Positions 42,362-52,276 are shown, counted from the first letter of the stretch. The stretch is DNA of 64,000 bases from Levilactobacillus tongjiangensis (GCF_003946345.1 NZ_RHNY01000011.1:39475-103474); one strand, 5' to 3'. Numbers and translations: made by a program. Notes: generated by a model not told the origin, from the letters alone.

Positions 42362-43219
42362 TTACTTTGCAAGCTCCTGGGCTAAGAAGTCTGGCAACGT
42401 CTGTGCAGGCCGGCCCATGATCGTCTTGAAATCATCGGTCACCGTTGCCAGCAAGCCTTGCGCACCGCCAGCGTACATCGACGCCAACATGTGCCCCTCG
42501 TTACCCTGGTCGTACATCTTTTCAAACTCAGACAGCGTGACTGGCGCGTAGCCAATCGGTTGACCCGATACATTTTGTAGGACTTGGGCCAACGCCGGCA
42601 TGGTATACGAGCGTTCCTGGGTCAACGTGTACATTGATTGCGTCCATAACTCTGGACGGGTGGCTACTTCAGCAAACACCGCCGCACTTTCCGCTAGACT
42701 GATAAAGCTCAGCGAGGCGTCACCCATCGGATAGATCACGTTTTTGCGTTCAATCAACTCTGGCAGATAAGGTACCAGTGGATCGGCATACAGGGCGTTG
42801 CGCAAAATCGTATAGCTCAGGCCGGAAGACGCCAACCGCCGGGGAACGTACCCATAAAAGGCGGACAGATCAAACGGATTCGTGGCCTGATCGGCAATGA
42901 AGCCCATGACAATGAGATGCCCCACCTGGGCCTGCTCAGCCGCAGCAATCACGTGTTCAAACTCCGTGACCCGGCTGAAACTATCGTGACTCTTGCTCGG
43001 CACGTAGATGGCTACATCCGCGTCAGTCAAGCTAGCAACGATACTCCCTTGATCACCATAATCTAATGGAAGGACCGTCATCCCCTGATCAGCAAAACTA
43101 GCAGCCTTCGCCGGTGTATGAACCCCCAGCGTAATGTCAGTGGCAGCAACGCGTTGCGCCAGTTGTTGGACGATTTGTGACCCCAGGTGACCCGTGGCGC
43201 CAGTAACGACAAATTTCAT
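42362..43219 (-). CDS. NmrA-like NAD(P)H-binding oxidoreductase (YtfG/QorB type)
   Basis: A 285-residue atypical SDR with GATGHLGSQIVQQL at residues 6-19, the nucleotide-binding motif of NmrA/YtfG proteins. Family-like segments are SRVTEFEHVIAAAEQAQVGH and FYGYVPRRLASSGLSYTIL. It probably reduces quinones or other electrophiles. ATG 43219 follows AAGGAG; the frame to 43282 lacks a site. First gene of an operon with an Rrf2 regulator. Confidence 0.88.
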   Translation of the reverse strand: MKFVVTGATGHLGSQIVQQLAQRVAATDITLGVHTPAKAASFADQGMTVLPLDYGDQGSIVASLTDADVAIYVPSKSHDSFSRVTEFEHVIAAAEQAQVGHLIVMGFIADQATNPFDLSAFYGYVPRRLASSGLSYTILRNALYADPLVPYLPELIERKNVIYPMGDASLSFISLAESAAVFAEVATRPELWTQSMYTLTQERSYTMPALAQVLQNVSGQPIGYAPVTLSEFEKMYDQGNEGHMLASMYAGGAQGLLATVTDDFKTIMGRPAQTLPDFLAQELAK

Positions 43220-43302
43220 AGTAAGGACTCCTTCTGTGTTTGATGTTACTTTATATGTTACATCAGCTGGGCAAAAAGTCAACGAAAACGACCTTTCACT
43301 TA

Positions 43303-44139
43303 TTAATTCATCCGTTGCGCCCGTTCTCGCCGATACTGAAGTCGAATCTGCTTGGGCAACGACCCATACATCTCCTGGAACATCTCCCGCGCGGTCCGGC
43401 GGTTAGTCAGGCCGTGCTTATCCATTAACACATCCACCGGTGTATCCGTGTCGATCAGATCCCGATACAGATTGTTCAACCGAATCAGATAGACGTAACG
43501 CCCCAACGTGACCCCGGTCTGAGCCTTAAATAAGCGAGAGAGGTAGCTGGCATTATAGCCAAATTGGTGGGCCACCGCTTTGACGCTTAATTTGTCTCGA
43601 TAGTGCTCATTGACGTAAATGACGATGGACTTCAGGCTACTTGAGCTCTCAGTCAAAGGGTCATCTGGATCGGTGAAGTTCAGGATCAACGACTTTAACA
43701 TGGTGAGCACCGTGATTCCCGTATCAATGAGGTACCCCCGTCGCCGCTCCCGATTGATTTGGTTTAACCGTTTAAAGGCTGCCACGACCTCCTGGTAAGC
43801 TGGCGTGGTCTCCAGCCCCACCGTCGAAAAATTCAGCCGTTCCGGGTGCGCCACGTACCGTTCAATGAAACGCAACGGAATCTGTAGAACCAGCGAGCGG
43901 TTTGGCGTGTTGGTCACGTCATGGATGACCCCAGACGACACGATGGAAAATTGATTGGCCCGAATCACGTGAGCCTGCCCGTCGAATTGAAAGGTCAGTT
44001 GACCCGCCAACACACAGACCAACTCAATACTACTGTGCCAGTGGAACGGAACGTAACCACTCGTCGCCACGTTGGATTCGTAGAACCGAATCCCGATATC
44101 TAAATTTGAAACCACGTTCTCATGATGTTGCCGGGTCAT
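43303..44139 (-). CDS. AraC-family regulator of the xyloside locus
   Basis: A 278-residue AraC protein: N-terminal cupin (VPFHWHSSIELVCVLAGQLT; RANQFSIVSSGVIHDVTN), C-terminal tandem HTH (DKLSVKAVAHQFGYNASYLS; RLFKAQTGVTLGRYVYLIRL). It is divergent from a GH43-MFS operon, so it is probably its activator, responding to a xylo-oligosaccharide. ATG at 44139 has GGAGAGG at proper spacing; earlier TTG/ATG codons overlap that site. Confidence 0.88.
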   Translation of the reverse strand: MTRQHHENVVSNLDIGIRFYESNVATSGYVPFHWHSSIELVCVLAGQLTFQFDGQAHVIRANQFSIVSSGVIHDVTNTPNRSLVLQIPLRFIERYVAHPERLNFSTVGLETTPAYQEVVAAFKRLNQINRERRRGYLIDTGITVLTMLKSLILNFTDPDDPLTESSSSLKSIVIYVNEHYRDKLSVKAVAHQFGYNASYLSRLFKAQTGVTLGRYVYLIRLNNLYRDLIDTDTPVDVLMDKHGLTNRRTAREMFQEMYGSLPKQIRLQYRRERAQRMN

Positions 44140-44221
44140 CTGACTCATCCTCTCCAAAAAAAGTGACAATCATTACCTACTCGCCGCCAATAATCGACAA
44201 CATAGTAAAACATCGTTGACT

Positions 44222-44276
44222 TGTATCCGCTTTCAAAGTATTCTGAATTCAACAATTAGTTTTCAAAAACAACTAA
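44222..44276. promoter_or_regulatory. cre-like site and dyad of the GH43 operon
   Basis: TGTATCCGCTTTCA (44222-44235) fits the CcpA cre pattern. TTAGTT..AACTAA (44256-44276) is a dyad that may bind the divergent AraC protein. This implies catabolite repression plus local activation. Confidence 0.6.
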
Positions 44277-44340
44277 CTTGAAATTCTGATATGACGGTTT
44301 ATAAGTAACCTAATTTTAACAAATGGAGCGTGAAAATACT

Positions 44341-46002
44341 ATGTCACGAATTCAAAATCCAATTATTCCCGGAATGGCTCCCGACCCTTCAATCATTCGG
44401 GTGGGTGCAGATTATTACATTGCCACCTCAACCTTCCACTGGACACCCGCTGTTCAAATCTTTCACTCAACTGACCTAGCCAACTGGCAGCTCATTGGTT
44501 ACGCCTTGAACCACGGCGAAGTCGACTTGCGCGGAACCAACACGCCCGCTGGTATCTGGGCCCCTCACCTATCTTACGACCCGCGGACCAAGAAATTCTG
44601 GTTAGCTTACTCACACATGCAAAACATGGCCGGCCGTGAATTCAACTCGGATTCCTTTGCCGTCTCAGCCGATAGCATCACCGGTCCTTGGTCCAAGCCC
44701 GTCTACCTAACGTCCATTGGCTTCGACCCAGCCGTCTTCCACGACGATGATGGCAAGCATTATGCCGCCATCCTGGAATGGGAAACTCGGACCGGCTACC
44801 AGGCGCCCGGCCACATCGTCATCGCTGAGGTCGACCTAGAAAATGGCGGCATCATTGGTGACTGGCACCGCGTCACCACGGGCTTTACCACCCGCGGCTG
44901 TGCCGAAGCCCCACAGCTTTACAAGCACAACGGTTACTACTACCTGTTGATTGCGGCGGGTGGCACCGGCTACGGTCACGGTGTTGAGATTGGCCGTTCC
45001 AAGACGGTCTTTGGCCCCTACGAACCCAATCCAACCGGCGAACCCATCATCACCTCATCCCCACACCACCTATTCTCCTTAGGCGACCCGGACGCTGGGC
45101 ACTTCGAAATGTTTAACCCGAACTCCTTGATGCAAAAGGCGGGCCACGGCTCCCTGGTCCACACGCAAACGGACGAATGGTACGTTGCCCACCTGATGTC
45201 TCGGCCACTTCCTGGTCAGAAAAAGAATCCGCTGGGTCGGGAAACGTCCCTGCAAAAGATGCAGTGGAACGCGGACGGTTGGTTGGAAATGGCTGACGGC
45301 AGTAACCTCGCTAAGATGTCCTTTGAAGGCTTAAAGGACGTTCCAACTACCCAATCAACCACTCAATTTGATATTAACGACAACTTTACTGGCGACACCT
45401 ACGACGTGCGGTTCATGACACCGTACAGAACGCAAGCTGTCAGCTGGGTCAACACCACCGAAAATCCGGGTCACCTGCGGATTCACGGACACAACTCATT
45501 CTTCTCACAGGTCAATCCTAGCATCATGGCAACCCGGGCCACCTCGCTCGACTACACGGTCCAGACCAAGCTCACCTTCCACCCCGACCACTATTCAGAA
45601 ACGGCCGGACTGGGGCTCTACTATGACTCTAATAACTGGCTGTACGCGCGTCTATGCCAGGACGATACCGAAGACCACACCGTGTTGCGCGTCTTACAAG
45701 CCAAGTTAGGCGACCGCGTCGATCACCTCTTTGATGAGGTCACGGTACCCGACGATACCGCTGAAATTCGACTGGACTACCACCAAGGGATTGCACAAAT
45801 TTCCTACCGCCGAACCGATACCGCCGACTGGCAGCCATTAGGTGACAACTTTGACGTCACCTACTTGTCCGATGAAGGCGTCAACGGGGCGCCCGGCGAA
45901 ATTGGTGGCTTCACGGCCCTGTTCAACTTCATTGGTGCCGTTGACGCCCATCAACTGCAATCATTTGCTGACTTTGACTACTACACCGTCAAAAACAATT
46001 AA
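44341..46002 (+). CDS. GH43 family beta-xylosidase/arabinofuranosidase
   Basis: A 553-residue glycoside hydrolase of family 43. The five-bladed propeller (about 1-310) has the catalytic base Asp15 (GMAPDPSIIR), the pKa-modulating Asp in GFDPAVF and the acid Glu in RGCAEAPQLY. The C-terminal beta-sandwich (about 340-545) matches the GH43 C2 domain. No signal peptide: it is intracellular and splits imported xylo- or arabino-oligosaccharides from the non-reducing end. Its stop is 18 nt before a MFS sugar transporter gene. ATG 44341 has GGAG upstream. Confidence 0.93.
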   Translation: MSRIQNPIIPGMAPDPSIIRVGADYYIATSTFHWTPAVQIFHSTDLANWQLIGYALNHGEVDLRGTNTPAGIWAPHLSYDPRTKKFWLAYSHMQNMAGREFNSDSFAVSADSITGPWSKPVYLTSIGFDPAVFHDDDGKHYAAILEWETRTGYQAPGHIVIAEVDLENGGIIGDWHRVTTGFTTRGCAEAPQLYKHNGYYYLLIAAGGTGYGHGVEIGRSKTVFGPYEPNPTGEPIITSSPHHLFSLGDPDAGHFEMFNPNSLMQKAGHGSLVHTQTDEWYVAHLMSRPLPGQKKNPLGRETSLQKMQWNADGWLEMADGSNLAKMSFEGLKDVPTTQSTTQFDINDNFTGDTYDVRFMTPYRTQAVSWVNTTENPGHLRIHGHNSFFSQVNPSIMATRATSLDYTVQTKLTFHPDHYSETAGLGLYYDSNNWLYARLCQDDTEDHTVLRVLQAKLGDRVDHLFDEVTVPDDTAEIRLDYHQGIAQISYRRTDTADWQPLGDNFDVTYLSDEGVNGAPGEIGGFTALFNFIGAVDAHQLQSFADFDYYTVKNN

Positions 46003-46019
46003 GAAAGAGGCATTCAGTT

Positions 46020-47255
46020 ATGAATAAAACGACAATCTCTCTCAAACGTCTGATTCCGGGGTTAATCATTGGCCCGGCCAGCTGGCTTGGTCCCTACATC
46101 GTCATGAACAGTCTGTTCCTACCAGCGTTGATTCAACACTTCAACGCCGCCCACAAGGTCGAATTAGTTGCCCTCTTCTCGACCTGTGGGATGATCGTCG
46201 CAGCACTGTCCAACATGATTGCCGGCGCCTTGTCGGATAAAACGAAATCCCGGTTCGGGAAGCGGGCTCCCTGGTTGCTGGGTGGTGCCTTCGTCTTCAT
46301 GCTCGCCATGATTGCGGCCTCATTTTCTCCCAACATTCCGGTGCTTCTAACAGCCTGGATGGTCGGTCAAGCGGCCCTCAACTTCATCGTGGCTCCCATG
46401 GTAGCTTGGATTGACTTTGCTCCTAAGGATGGGCGGGGAACGGCTTCCTCCGCTTACGGCGGTTTAGGGATGGCCCTGGGGAACAACGGTTTCAACGTAA
46501 TTGGGGCCATGTTTCTCAGTCAGTACCGGCTTGGATTCATCATCTTTGGGATCATTACCTTTATTGGGGTCGCCATCGCGGCCTTCATTGTCCATGAGCC
46601 TTCTAACTTAGACGAAGAGATCGAAGAAAAAGCGCCTAAGCCAAAATTAACGCTAAAGGACGCCGCTTCAATCTTCCCCCGCTGGTCGATTGGCCGGGAC
46701 TACTACATGGCTCTGATTGCCAAGCTGTTCCAAGGGGTCGGTAACTTTGCTATCACTGGATACATTCTCTACATCATGACCGACTTCCTTCACCGCGGCA
46801 GCCAAACCCAATCATCCATTCAATTGATCAACCTGATCATGTTGATTTTCGGCGTTTTCATGGGCTTCGTTGCTGGACCCGTTTCCGACAAGTTTAAGAT
46901 TCTGAAGCTGCCCGTTGGGTTCTCCACACTATTCCTGGCCCTAGCAGCCCTGATGCTGTTCTTCTTCCGCGACACGTTTGGGATCATCACCTACGCCTTC
47001 GCTGCCGGGATTGGAATGGGGATGTGGAACTCCCTGGATAACTTATTGAACCTGGAAGTTATCCCTGATCAAAACCGGGTCGCCTTCTTCCTGGGGGTCT
47101 ACAATCTGGGGAACACGATTACCCAAGCAATTGCCCCCGTCCTCGCGGCGGCCGTGATTTCCCTCTTCGGGTACTCCGGTATCTTCATCGTGTCCTTCGT
47201 CTTCTCCCTGATCGGTGGGGTCTTGATTCTAGGAATCAAGTCAGTGAAACGGTAA
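46020..47255 (+). CDS. MFS transporter, likely xyloside/oligosaccharide uptake
   Basis: A 411-residue MFS protein with 12 spans: motif A-like GALSDKTKSRFGKRAPWLLG (after span 2), SSAYGGLGMALGNNGFNVIG in span 5 and GIGMGMWNSLDNLLNLEVIP in span 10. Immediately downstream of the GH43 gene under shared control, so it most likely imports the enzyme's substrate by proton symport. It is related to sugar-nucleoside or GPH-like carriers by layout; exact sugar unknown. Confidence 0.85.
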   Translation: MNKTTISLKRLIPGLIIGPASWLGPYIVMNSLFLPALIQHFNAAHKVELVALFSTCGMIVAALSNMIAGALSDKTKSRFGKRAPWLLGGAFVFMLAMIAASFSPNIPVLLTAWMVGQAALNFIVAPMVAWIDFAPKDGRGTASSAYGGLGMALGNNGFNVIGAMFLSQYRLGFIIFGIITFIGVAIAAFIVHEPSNLDEEIEEKAPKPKLTLKDAASIFPRWSIGRDYYMALIAKLFQGVGNFAITGYILYIMTDFLHRGSQTQSSIQLINLIMLIFGVFMGFVAGPVSDKFKILKLPVGFSTLFLALAALMLFFFRDTFGIITYAFAAGIGMGMWNSLDNLLNLEVIPDQNRVAFFLGVYNLGNTITQAIAPVLAAAVISLFGYSGIFIVSFVFSLIGGVLILGIKSVKR

Positions 47256-47278
47256 GTAATTAACTAAAAAACATTTAT

Positions 47279-47320
47279 AAGGTCATTCGTTTGGGTTAAC
47301 CTACCAGGCGAATGACCTTT
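47279..47320 (+). terminator. Terminator of the GH43-MFS operon
   Basis: AAGGTCATTCG pairs with CGAATGACCTT around a 20-nt loop, followed by TCGCTTTATT. Confidence 0.75.
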
Positions 47321-47451
47321 CGCTTTATTAGTCACCAACTGTGACCTGGAACGGTACACCTGAACCCATATCTGGCAACTTCTCGGCTTATACAGTATTT
47401 GTTGTCAAAGCTATCTGCTATCAGCGATAATCACGTTACATCACAATCAAA

Positions 47452-47628
47452 GCCGGAGGAGGTCAGGGATGTAGCCAGCCGTGAAAGTGATGTTTGCTGG
47501 TGACCTTCCAGCTTACAGCACGGGCGACTTTGAAGACACGGGGGCTTCGTGGCTTCAAAGCGAGCGAGAGGCCCGCCCTTTGGCTGAAGCGTCCCCACAG
47601 CAGACGGAATCCCTGACCTCCGGAGTGC
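47452..47628 (+). repeat. Cloverleaf element, copy L
   Basis: Closing stem CCGGAGGAGGTCAGGGAT/ATCCCTGACCTCCGG; arms TGCTGG..CCAGCTTACAGCA, CTTTGAAGACACG/CGTGGCTTCAAAG and a weak third arm. It lies before the TauE-type gene and is the only complete copy with no near gene end on its GCC side except copy J. Confidence 0.85.
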
Positions 47629-47743
47629 GTCCAGTTTATCTTCACCATTGTTTGTGGCGTTTGATTTCCCAATAGATTGACGGCTAACTCAGTTATCGTT
47701 AAACTTATCTACATGCTAAATTGGTAGGGAGACGAATACACAC

Positions 47744-48496
47744 ATGGAATGGGTTACGTTAGTTGTCATTGGATTTTTGGTTGGGTTACTGGTAATTTCT
47801 ACCGGTGGTGGCGGGGCGGCCATTTATCTGGGAATCCTAACCAGCATCTTTGGCCTCGCCCCGGCTGTGGCTGCGTCAACCTCACTGGTGACGGCCTTTC
47901 CGTCACTGATTGTCGGTGCGTACGGCCACTACCGAACCGGGCAGATTCACTTCAAAGTTGGTAATCAAATGTTGATAACAGCGGTTCCCGCTACGGTGGT
48001 GGGCGCCCTGATTGCGCCCTACATTCCTAATCGCCCCTACACTTGGATTGTGGCAATCATCCTAGCCGGACTAGGTGTCCAGATTCTGATCAAACGGTTT
48101 CTCAGTCACAACGACCGACCCGTTAAACATCAGAGTGCTCAAGCTGCCCTGTATGGCGTGATTAGCGGTATTTTGGTCGGCGTTGCCGGTTTAAGCGGTG
48201 GTGGCCCCATTATTGCCGGACTATTGGTCCTGGGCTTAGACATGCTCCCAGCGGCCGCAACGTCGTCCTACGTTTTAGTGGGAACGTCTCTAATCGGCCT
48301 GATTTTCCACCTCTCTGCCAACAATATCGACTGGTCGATTGGCCTCAGCCTGATGATTGGTGCGGTGGTCGGGGCATTCTGTGCACCACGGTTGTTGGCC
48401 CACGTTAATCCGACTAAGCTTAACGACTACGCCAAGCCATTCATTGGTATCATGCTGCTGTTTATGGGCGTGCGGATGGTCTTGCCGTTGTTCTGA
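47744..48496 (+). CDS. TauE/SafE-family exporter
   Basis: A 250-residue membrane protein with seven to eight spans and the two TauE/SafE glycine-rich repeats: STGGGGAAIYLGILTSIFGL (about 20-39) and LSGGGPIIAGLLVLGLDMLP (about 149-168). Family members export sulfite, sulfoacetate or other organic anions. No linked gene indicates the substrate. ATG 47744, TAGGGAG upstream at long spacing. Confidence 0.88.
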   Translation: MEWVTLVVIGFLVGLLVISTGGGGAAIYLGILTSIFGLAPAVAASTSLVTAFPSLIVGAYGHYRTGQIHFKVGNQMLITAVPATVVGALIAPYIPNRPYTWIVAIILAGLGVQILIKRFLSHNDRPVKHQSAQAALYGVISGILVGVAGLSGGGPIIAGLLVLGLDMLPAAATSSYVLVGTSLIGLIFHLSANNIDWSIGLSLMIGAVVGAFCAPRLLAHVNPTKLNDYAKPFIGIMLLFMGVRMVLPLF

Positions 48497-48512
48497 AATT
48501 AATCATTTTACT

Positions 48513-48546
48513 GGTGAGTGGCTGTGATGGCTGCTCACTTTTTTAT
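48513..48546 (+). terminator. Terminator of the TauE-type gene
   Basis: GTGAG-TGGC pairs with GCTG-CTCAC, followed by TTTTTT. Confidence 0.7.
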
Positions 48547-48580
48547 TGTCATTTTGTACCTTTTATATCTCCGTCTAATT

Positions 48581-48769
48581 GCCGCCTGCGGTCGTCAGGG
48601 TGGGGGTCGGCTGTGGGGAACGCCTGCGGCCTGAAAAACGGTCCTCCGGCTCGACTTGAAACCGCACTAAACCCGTGCGTTTCCAAGCTCGTCCCGTGCT
48701 GTAGACTCGATAACCCCCGAGTCAACACCACCGTCACAGCCGACCCCCACCCTGACAACCTCCGGCTAC
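48581..48769 (-). repeat. Cloverleaf element, copy M (complete)
   Basis: Perfect closing stem GTCAGGGTGGGGGTCGGC/GCCGACCCCCACCCTGAC; arms CTTGAAACCGCAC/GTGCGTTTCCAAG and TGTAGACTCG/CGAGTCAACA. GCC end 35 nt beyond the terminator of the TauE-type gene. Confidence 0.93.
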
Positions 48770-49016
48770 ATTGAATTCGTTGGTACACTGACAAAAAGAC
48801 AAATGATTCCACTTCAAACGATACCTGACAAAAACTCTCACAATGTCAATTAATACAGAAATATACGTAACTGCAAGAAAGTATGCACAAGATTCTTCCA
48901 ATTTATAAATACTCAAATAACTAATAATAGTCATTAACCAGGCCGCATTATAACAAATTCACTCTCAACAAAGCACATCAACCAACAGACATCTACTGAA
49001 GTTCAATCACGTATCG
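48770..49016. other. AT-rich spacer between two elements
   Basis: No gene, hairpin or repeat identified between copies M and N. Short frames here have no ribosome site. Confidence 0.5.
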
Positions 49017-49213
49017 TAGCCGCAGGTTGCCAGGAGTGGTGTCAGCTGTGTCGATGGTGTTAAGCTGGGCGCTTGGGCTTTCCCAGCTTTACAGCATGGG
49101 GCGAGCTTGAAGACACGTTGGGTTTTACGTGGCTTCAAGTCGAGGCGGGAGACCGCCTTTTGGCTCACGCCGGCCCCCACAGCTGGTGCCACTCCTGGCA
49201 ACCGGAGGCGGCC
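49017..49213 (+). repeat. Cloverleaf element, copy N (complete)
   Basis: Closing stem GCCAGGAGTGGTGTCAGC/GCTGGTGCCACTCCTGGC; arms ATGGTGTTAAGCTGGG/CCCAGCTTTACAGCAT, CTTGAAGACACGT/ACGTGGCTTCAAG and GGCGGGAG/CTCACGCC. Confidence 0.92.
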
Positions 49214-49227
49214 AACTTTACACCAAA

Positions 49228-49341
49228 TGTGAGCTTGAAATCACGTTGGGTTTTACGTGGCTTCAAGTCGAGGCGGGAGAACGCTCTTTGGCTCACGCCG
49301 GCCCCCACAGCTGGTGCCACTTCTGAAAGCCGGAGGCGGCC
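49228..49341 (+). repeat. Partial tandem duplicate of copy N
   Basis: Repeats the right half of copy N (second and third arms and right stem) with few changes (CTTGAAATCACG, GAGAACGCTC, CACTTCTGAAAGCC). The left half is absent. Confidence 0.9.
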
Positions 49342-49350
49342 AATGGCAAC

Positions 49351-49388
49351 AAAAAACGTGAACACTTTTCTGAGTGTTCACGTTTTTT
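49351..49388. terminator. Bidirectional terminator
   Basis: AAAAAACGTGAACACT pairs with AGTGTTCACGTTTTTT. It ends the adhesin gene starting at 51512. Confidence 0.9.
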
Positions 49389-49460
49389 ATATTCATTTAA
49401 CTTGTCGAAACGTGTGCCAGCAGGCAGCTAGCTCCGCTTAACCGCCTTCTGACTCACTCT

Positions 49461-51512
49461 TTAGTTGCGACGTTTGCGTCGAACAACCGCGGTTCCCAGC
49501 AAACTCGTTGCCAGTGCCAGTCCTAAGACTTGGACCCAGTTGCCCTTGGCTTCACCAGTTTGTGGCAAACCATCGGCCAAGCCGAGCGCTGCCAAAATCT
49601 GTTGCCGAACGGATTCCAGTTGTGCAACCAATGCCGTGTTACCTTCAGCCCGTGCCTTAGCAATCGCCGCGTCGACTTGGTTCAGGAGTGCTTCTTCAGC
49701 GGCCGTATTGCCTTCTTGTTCGAAGTCGATCAGGTCATCCTCAAAATCTTCTGCCATGTCTTCGGTGTACTCTGGGTGTTCGTGTTCGTAGGTCAGATCT
49801 TCATCGCCACCATTGGCTTCTTCACCAGGTTCTTCAGGTGTTTCAACGTCTGGTGTCTCAACGTTTGGTGTCTCAACGTCAGGCGTTTCCGTGTCAGGAA
49901 CTTCGATATCAGGAACTTCGGGTTCAGGATCATCAATGTCGATGTCGCCATCTTCATCCTCATCACCCGTATCCTCGTCTTCCTTGGAGTTATCCTGCAG
50001 ATCCCACCGGTGGGTTTCAGCCTTGACGATCACCTTGTCCGCAATGATGTTCCCATCAATGTTTTGGTTAGCGATAACCGTTGCGGATGGTGCCAAGATA
50101 CTACCCTGGAATGGTGCGTTGATGTTGATATCACCGGTAAATTGTTTGTCACTAGTGGTGCTGTCGTAGAAATTCCACAACAGATGGTTGTCGCCAAAGT
50201 GTTCCGTTTCTTGGTTATCCCGGTCACTACCATCGCTGTATTGAATCTTGATCTGCGAGTTCACCGTGTAATCTTCGGCACCACCAGTATCCACGTTGAT
50301 GATAATCGTGGTCCCGGTATCCTCAGGGGACAAGCCTTTGATGGTCAAAGGGGTGTTTCCAGCCAAAACGTCCGACGACAGGTTGATGACGATGCGATTG
50401 TCAGCATCTGGCTTCAAGTCACTGACATCGATGACCCGGTTGTTTTGATCGGCGAAGTCACTAGACGTGTAGCTGGCCTCGCTCTTCCGGTTAGCTAGCG
50501 ACTCATTGACCTGCTTCAATTTGGCAAATTCTTCATCAAAATCAATGTAGGTCTGCCCCATCTGGTCTTGATAAACTTCGGATGACAGCAGGTGGTCAAT
50601 GTAGGTCCCGTTGACCATTGGCCGGTTAGGATTGCTGACGTCAATTTCCACACCCTGACCAAAGACGACCTTGTTGACCCGGGTATCCCCGGCAGAAACA
50701 AAGGAACTGCCAGCAATATTGGTGATGTTCTGTATGTAAGAAATATCTTTGTCCAACAGTTCTTCAATGATGTTCGTCCCAAAGTTGACGTTCCCAATCA
50801 GGTTTTGAACGGCAACGTTCCCGTTGGTGTGGGTGTTTAACTCGGCTTCGCGAGCAAATATGTGGAATTGTGAAGAGACTCCCAGGATGTTATTCAAATC
50901 AGGATAGTCATCGTAAACGCTCCCGCCGGCCTGGATACCCTCGGCACCAGTTGGCGTCAACGCCGTCGTAACCGTCGTTTGGTTGGCAATCTTGGCCAAT
51001 GCCTTAGTTAAGGCTGCCCGGGCTTTGGCGGCCGCCGCAGCTTTGGCAGCAGCTGTCTGTGTACTGGTACTGTTAGTCGTAGGAGTAGTGGTGGTCGTTG
51101 ATTGATTCGTCGGTGCCTTAGCGACCGGCGCGGACTTCAGTAAACTAGCACGAGACTTTTTCATCTGGTTGTTGGTTACTTGTGAGCCATCTTGCTTAGA
51201 ACCAGTAACTTTATCTTGATCAGAATTAGACGTCTTCTCCTGGTCAGTCCCCTTATCTGAATCGCTCTTTTGCTGATTGTCTGCCAGCTCTGAACCGGCT
51301 TTACTCTGATCTTGGGCCGACTGGTCCTTGTCCCCAGCAGGATCCCCGTTAGATTCACCAACCACCTTCGATGATCCATCCGCAGCAGCTGGCTGGGTAT
51401 CGGCCTGAGCCGTTACCGTGGCGCCAGCGCCTAAGGCTAGAATTGTGGCGCAAGCAAAGACCCACTTACGGCCTGCCTTATACATCTTAAAATGCGTCCG
51501 TTTCATTTCCAT
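49461..51512 (-). CDS. KxYKxGKxW / choice-of-anchor A LPxTG adhesin
   Basis: A 683-residue wall protein. Extended signal peptide with FKMYKAGRKWVFACATILAL (KxYKxGKxW type). Residues 38-190 are a Ser/Asp/Lys/Gln-rich low-complexity region and an Ala-rich helix. Residues about 195-490 match a choice-of-anchor A domain (SQFHIFAREAELNTHTNGNV; FQGSILAPSATVIANQNIDG). Residues 500-600 are an acidic, Pro-containing repeat (PDVETPNVETPDVETP). The C-terminus has LPQTGE, a hydrophobic span and VVRRKRRN for sortase A anchoring. First of four such genes in tandem on the minus strand. Confidence 0.9.
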   Translation of the reverse strand: MEMKRTHFKMYKAGRKWVFACATILALGAGATVTAQADTQPAAADGSSKVVGESNGDPAGDKDQSAQDQSKAGSELADNQQKSDSDKGTDQEKTSNSDQDKVTGSKQDGSQVTNNQMKKSRASLLKSAPVAKAPTNQSTTTTTPTTNSTSTQTAAAKAAAAAKARAALTKALAKIANQTTVTTALTPTGAEGIQAGGSVYDDYPDLNNILGVSSQFHIFAREAELNTHTNGNVAVQNLIGNVNFGTNIIEELLDKDISYIQNITNIAGSSFVSAGDTRVNKVVFGQGVEIDVSNPNRPMVNGTYIDHLLSSEVYQDQMGQTYIDFDEEFAKLKQVNESLANRKSEASYTSSDFADQNNRVIDVSDLKPDADNRIVINLSSDVLAGNTPLTIKGLSPEDTGTTIIINVDTGGAEDYTVNSQIKIQYSDGSDRDNQETEHFGDNHLLWNFYDSTTSDKQFTGDININAPFQGSILAPSATVIANQNIDGNIIADKVIVKAETHRWDLQDNSKEDEDTGDEDEDGDIDIDDPEPEVPDIEVPDTETPDVETPNVETPDVETPEEPGEEANGGDEDLTYEHEHPEYTEDMAEDFEDDLIDFEQEGNTAAEEALLNQVDAAIAKARAEGNTALVAQLESVRQQILAALGLADGLPQTGEAKGNWVQVLGLALATSLLGTAVVRRKRRN

Positions 51513-52027
51513 ATCGAATTATCCCTACCTTTCGCATTAAAGTCCGTCTTCATTTTCTCTCTCTCACGGAGAACATTCAACATCAAATGGAAATTATTTT
51601 GATTAAAAACTACTCAATGATGTGGTAGTTTACCACAATGACAAATGTGGTTAGAAAAGATAAAGGGATTTGTCATGCTTCCCCAATTTTGCCAACTAAA
51701 TTTCAATATAATTTCAGTAATTGGTTATCCACCAGACAACCTTTCAATATGACGTGAAAAACCAGCTATCTCTGAGAAGCTGACCCCTAATTAAAATTTC
51801 TGATTGGTCCAATTACAGACTGCTTACCAGTGACTGTCAGCTACACAAACAGAAACTACCTTTAAAATAGCGAACACTATTCATATCGGTGACGTCAGGA
51901 CAGTTAGAATCTGTTTTGAACTCAGAGGCTACTTCCAGCATGCCTGGCAAAATTCTCAAAGAATCTACAACTTAACAAAATGACTAATCATGATTAAGCC
52001 ACCAGGCCTACACGTTCAGATTCAAGT
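51513..52027. other. Intergenic, promoter region of the adhesin
   Basis: About 510 bp, AT-rich. It should hold the promoter of the minus-strand adhesin gene. I found no ORF with a ribosome site, no long hairpin and no repeat copy until element O. Confidence 0.5.
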
Positions 52028-52214
52028 GTAGCCGCAGGCAGCCAGGGATGGTACCCACTGTGTCGACGCTGTTGGTTGGTGTTTTTAGCCAGCCTACAGC
52101 GTGGGACGAACTGGAAACCTTGGCGGGCTTACCAAGCAGTCGAGGATAAAGACCGCCCATTGGCTTTATCCGGTCCCCACAGTGCGGTACCATCCCTGGC
52201 TGCTGGAGGCGGCA
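52028..52214 (+). repeat. Cloverleaf element, copy O (complete)
   Basis: Closing stem GCAGCCAGGGATGGTACC/GGTACCATCCCTGGCTGC; arms ACGCTGTTGGTTGG/CCAGCCTACAGCGT and GGATAAAG/CTTTATCC. The second arm has lost part of its right side (CCAAGCAGTCGAGG). GCC end lies 16 nt beyond the terminator of the LRR gene. Confidence 0.9.
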
Positions 52215-52229
52215 ATCATATTTAAGGCA

Positions 52230-52260
52230 AAACAAAAGGGCGGAAGTAATCTCCCACCCT
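52230..52260 (-). terminator. Terminator of the first LRR adhesin gene
   Basis: Minus strand GGGTGGGAG pairs with TTCCGCCC, then TTTTG. Confidence 0.65.
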
Positions 52261-52276
52261 CAAACACAATTTAAAT

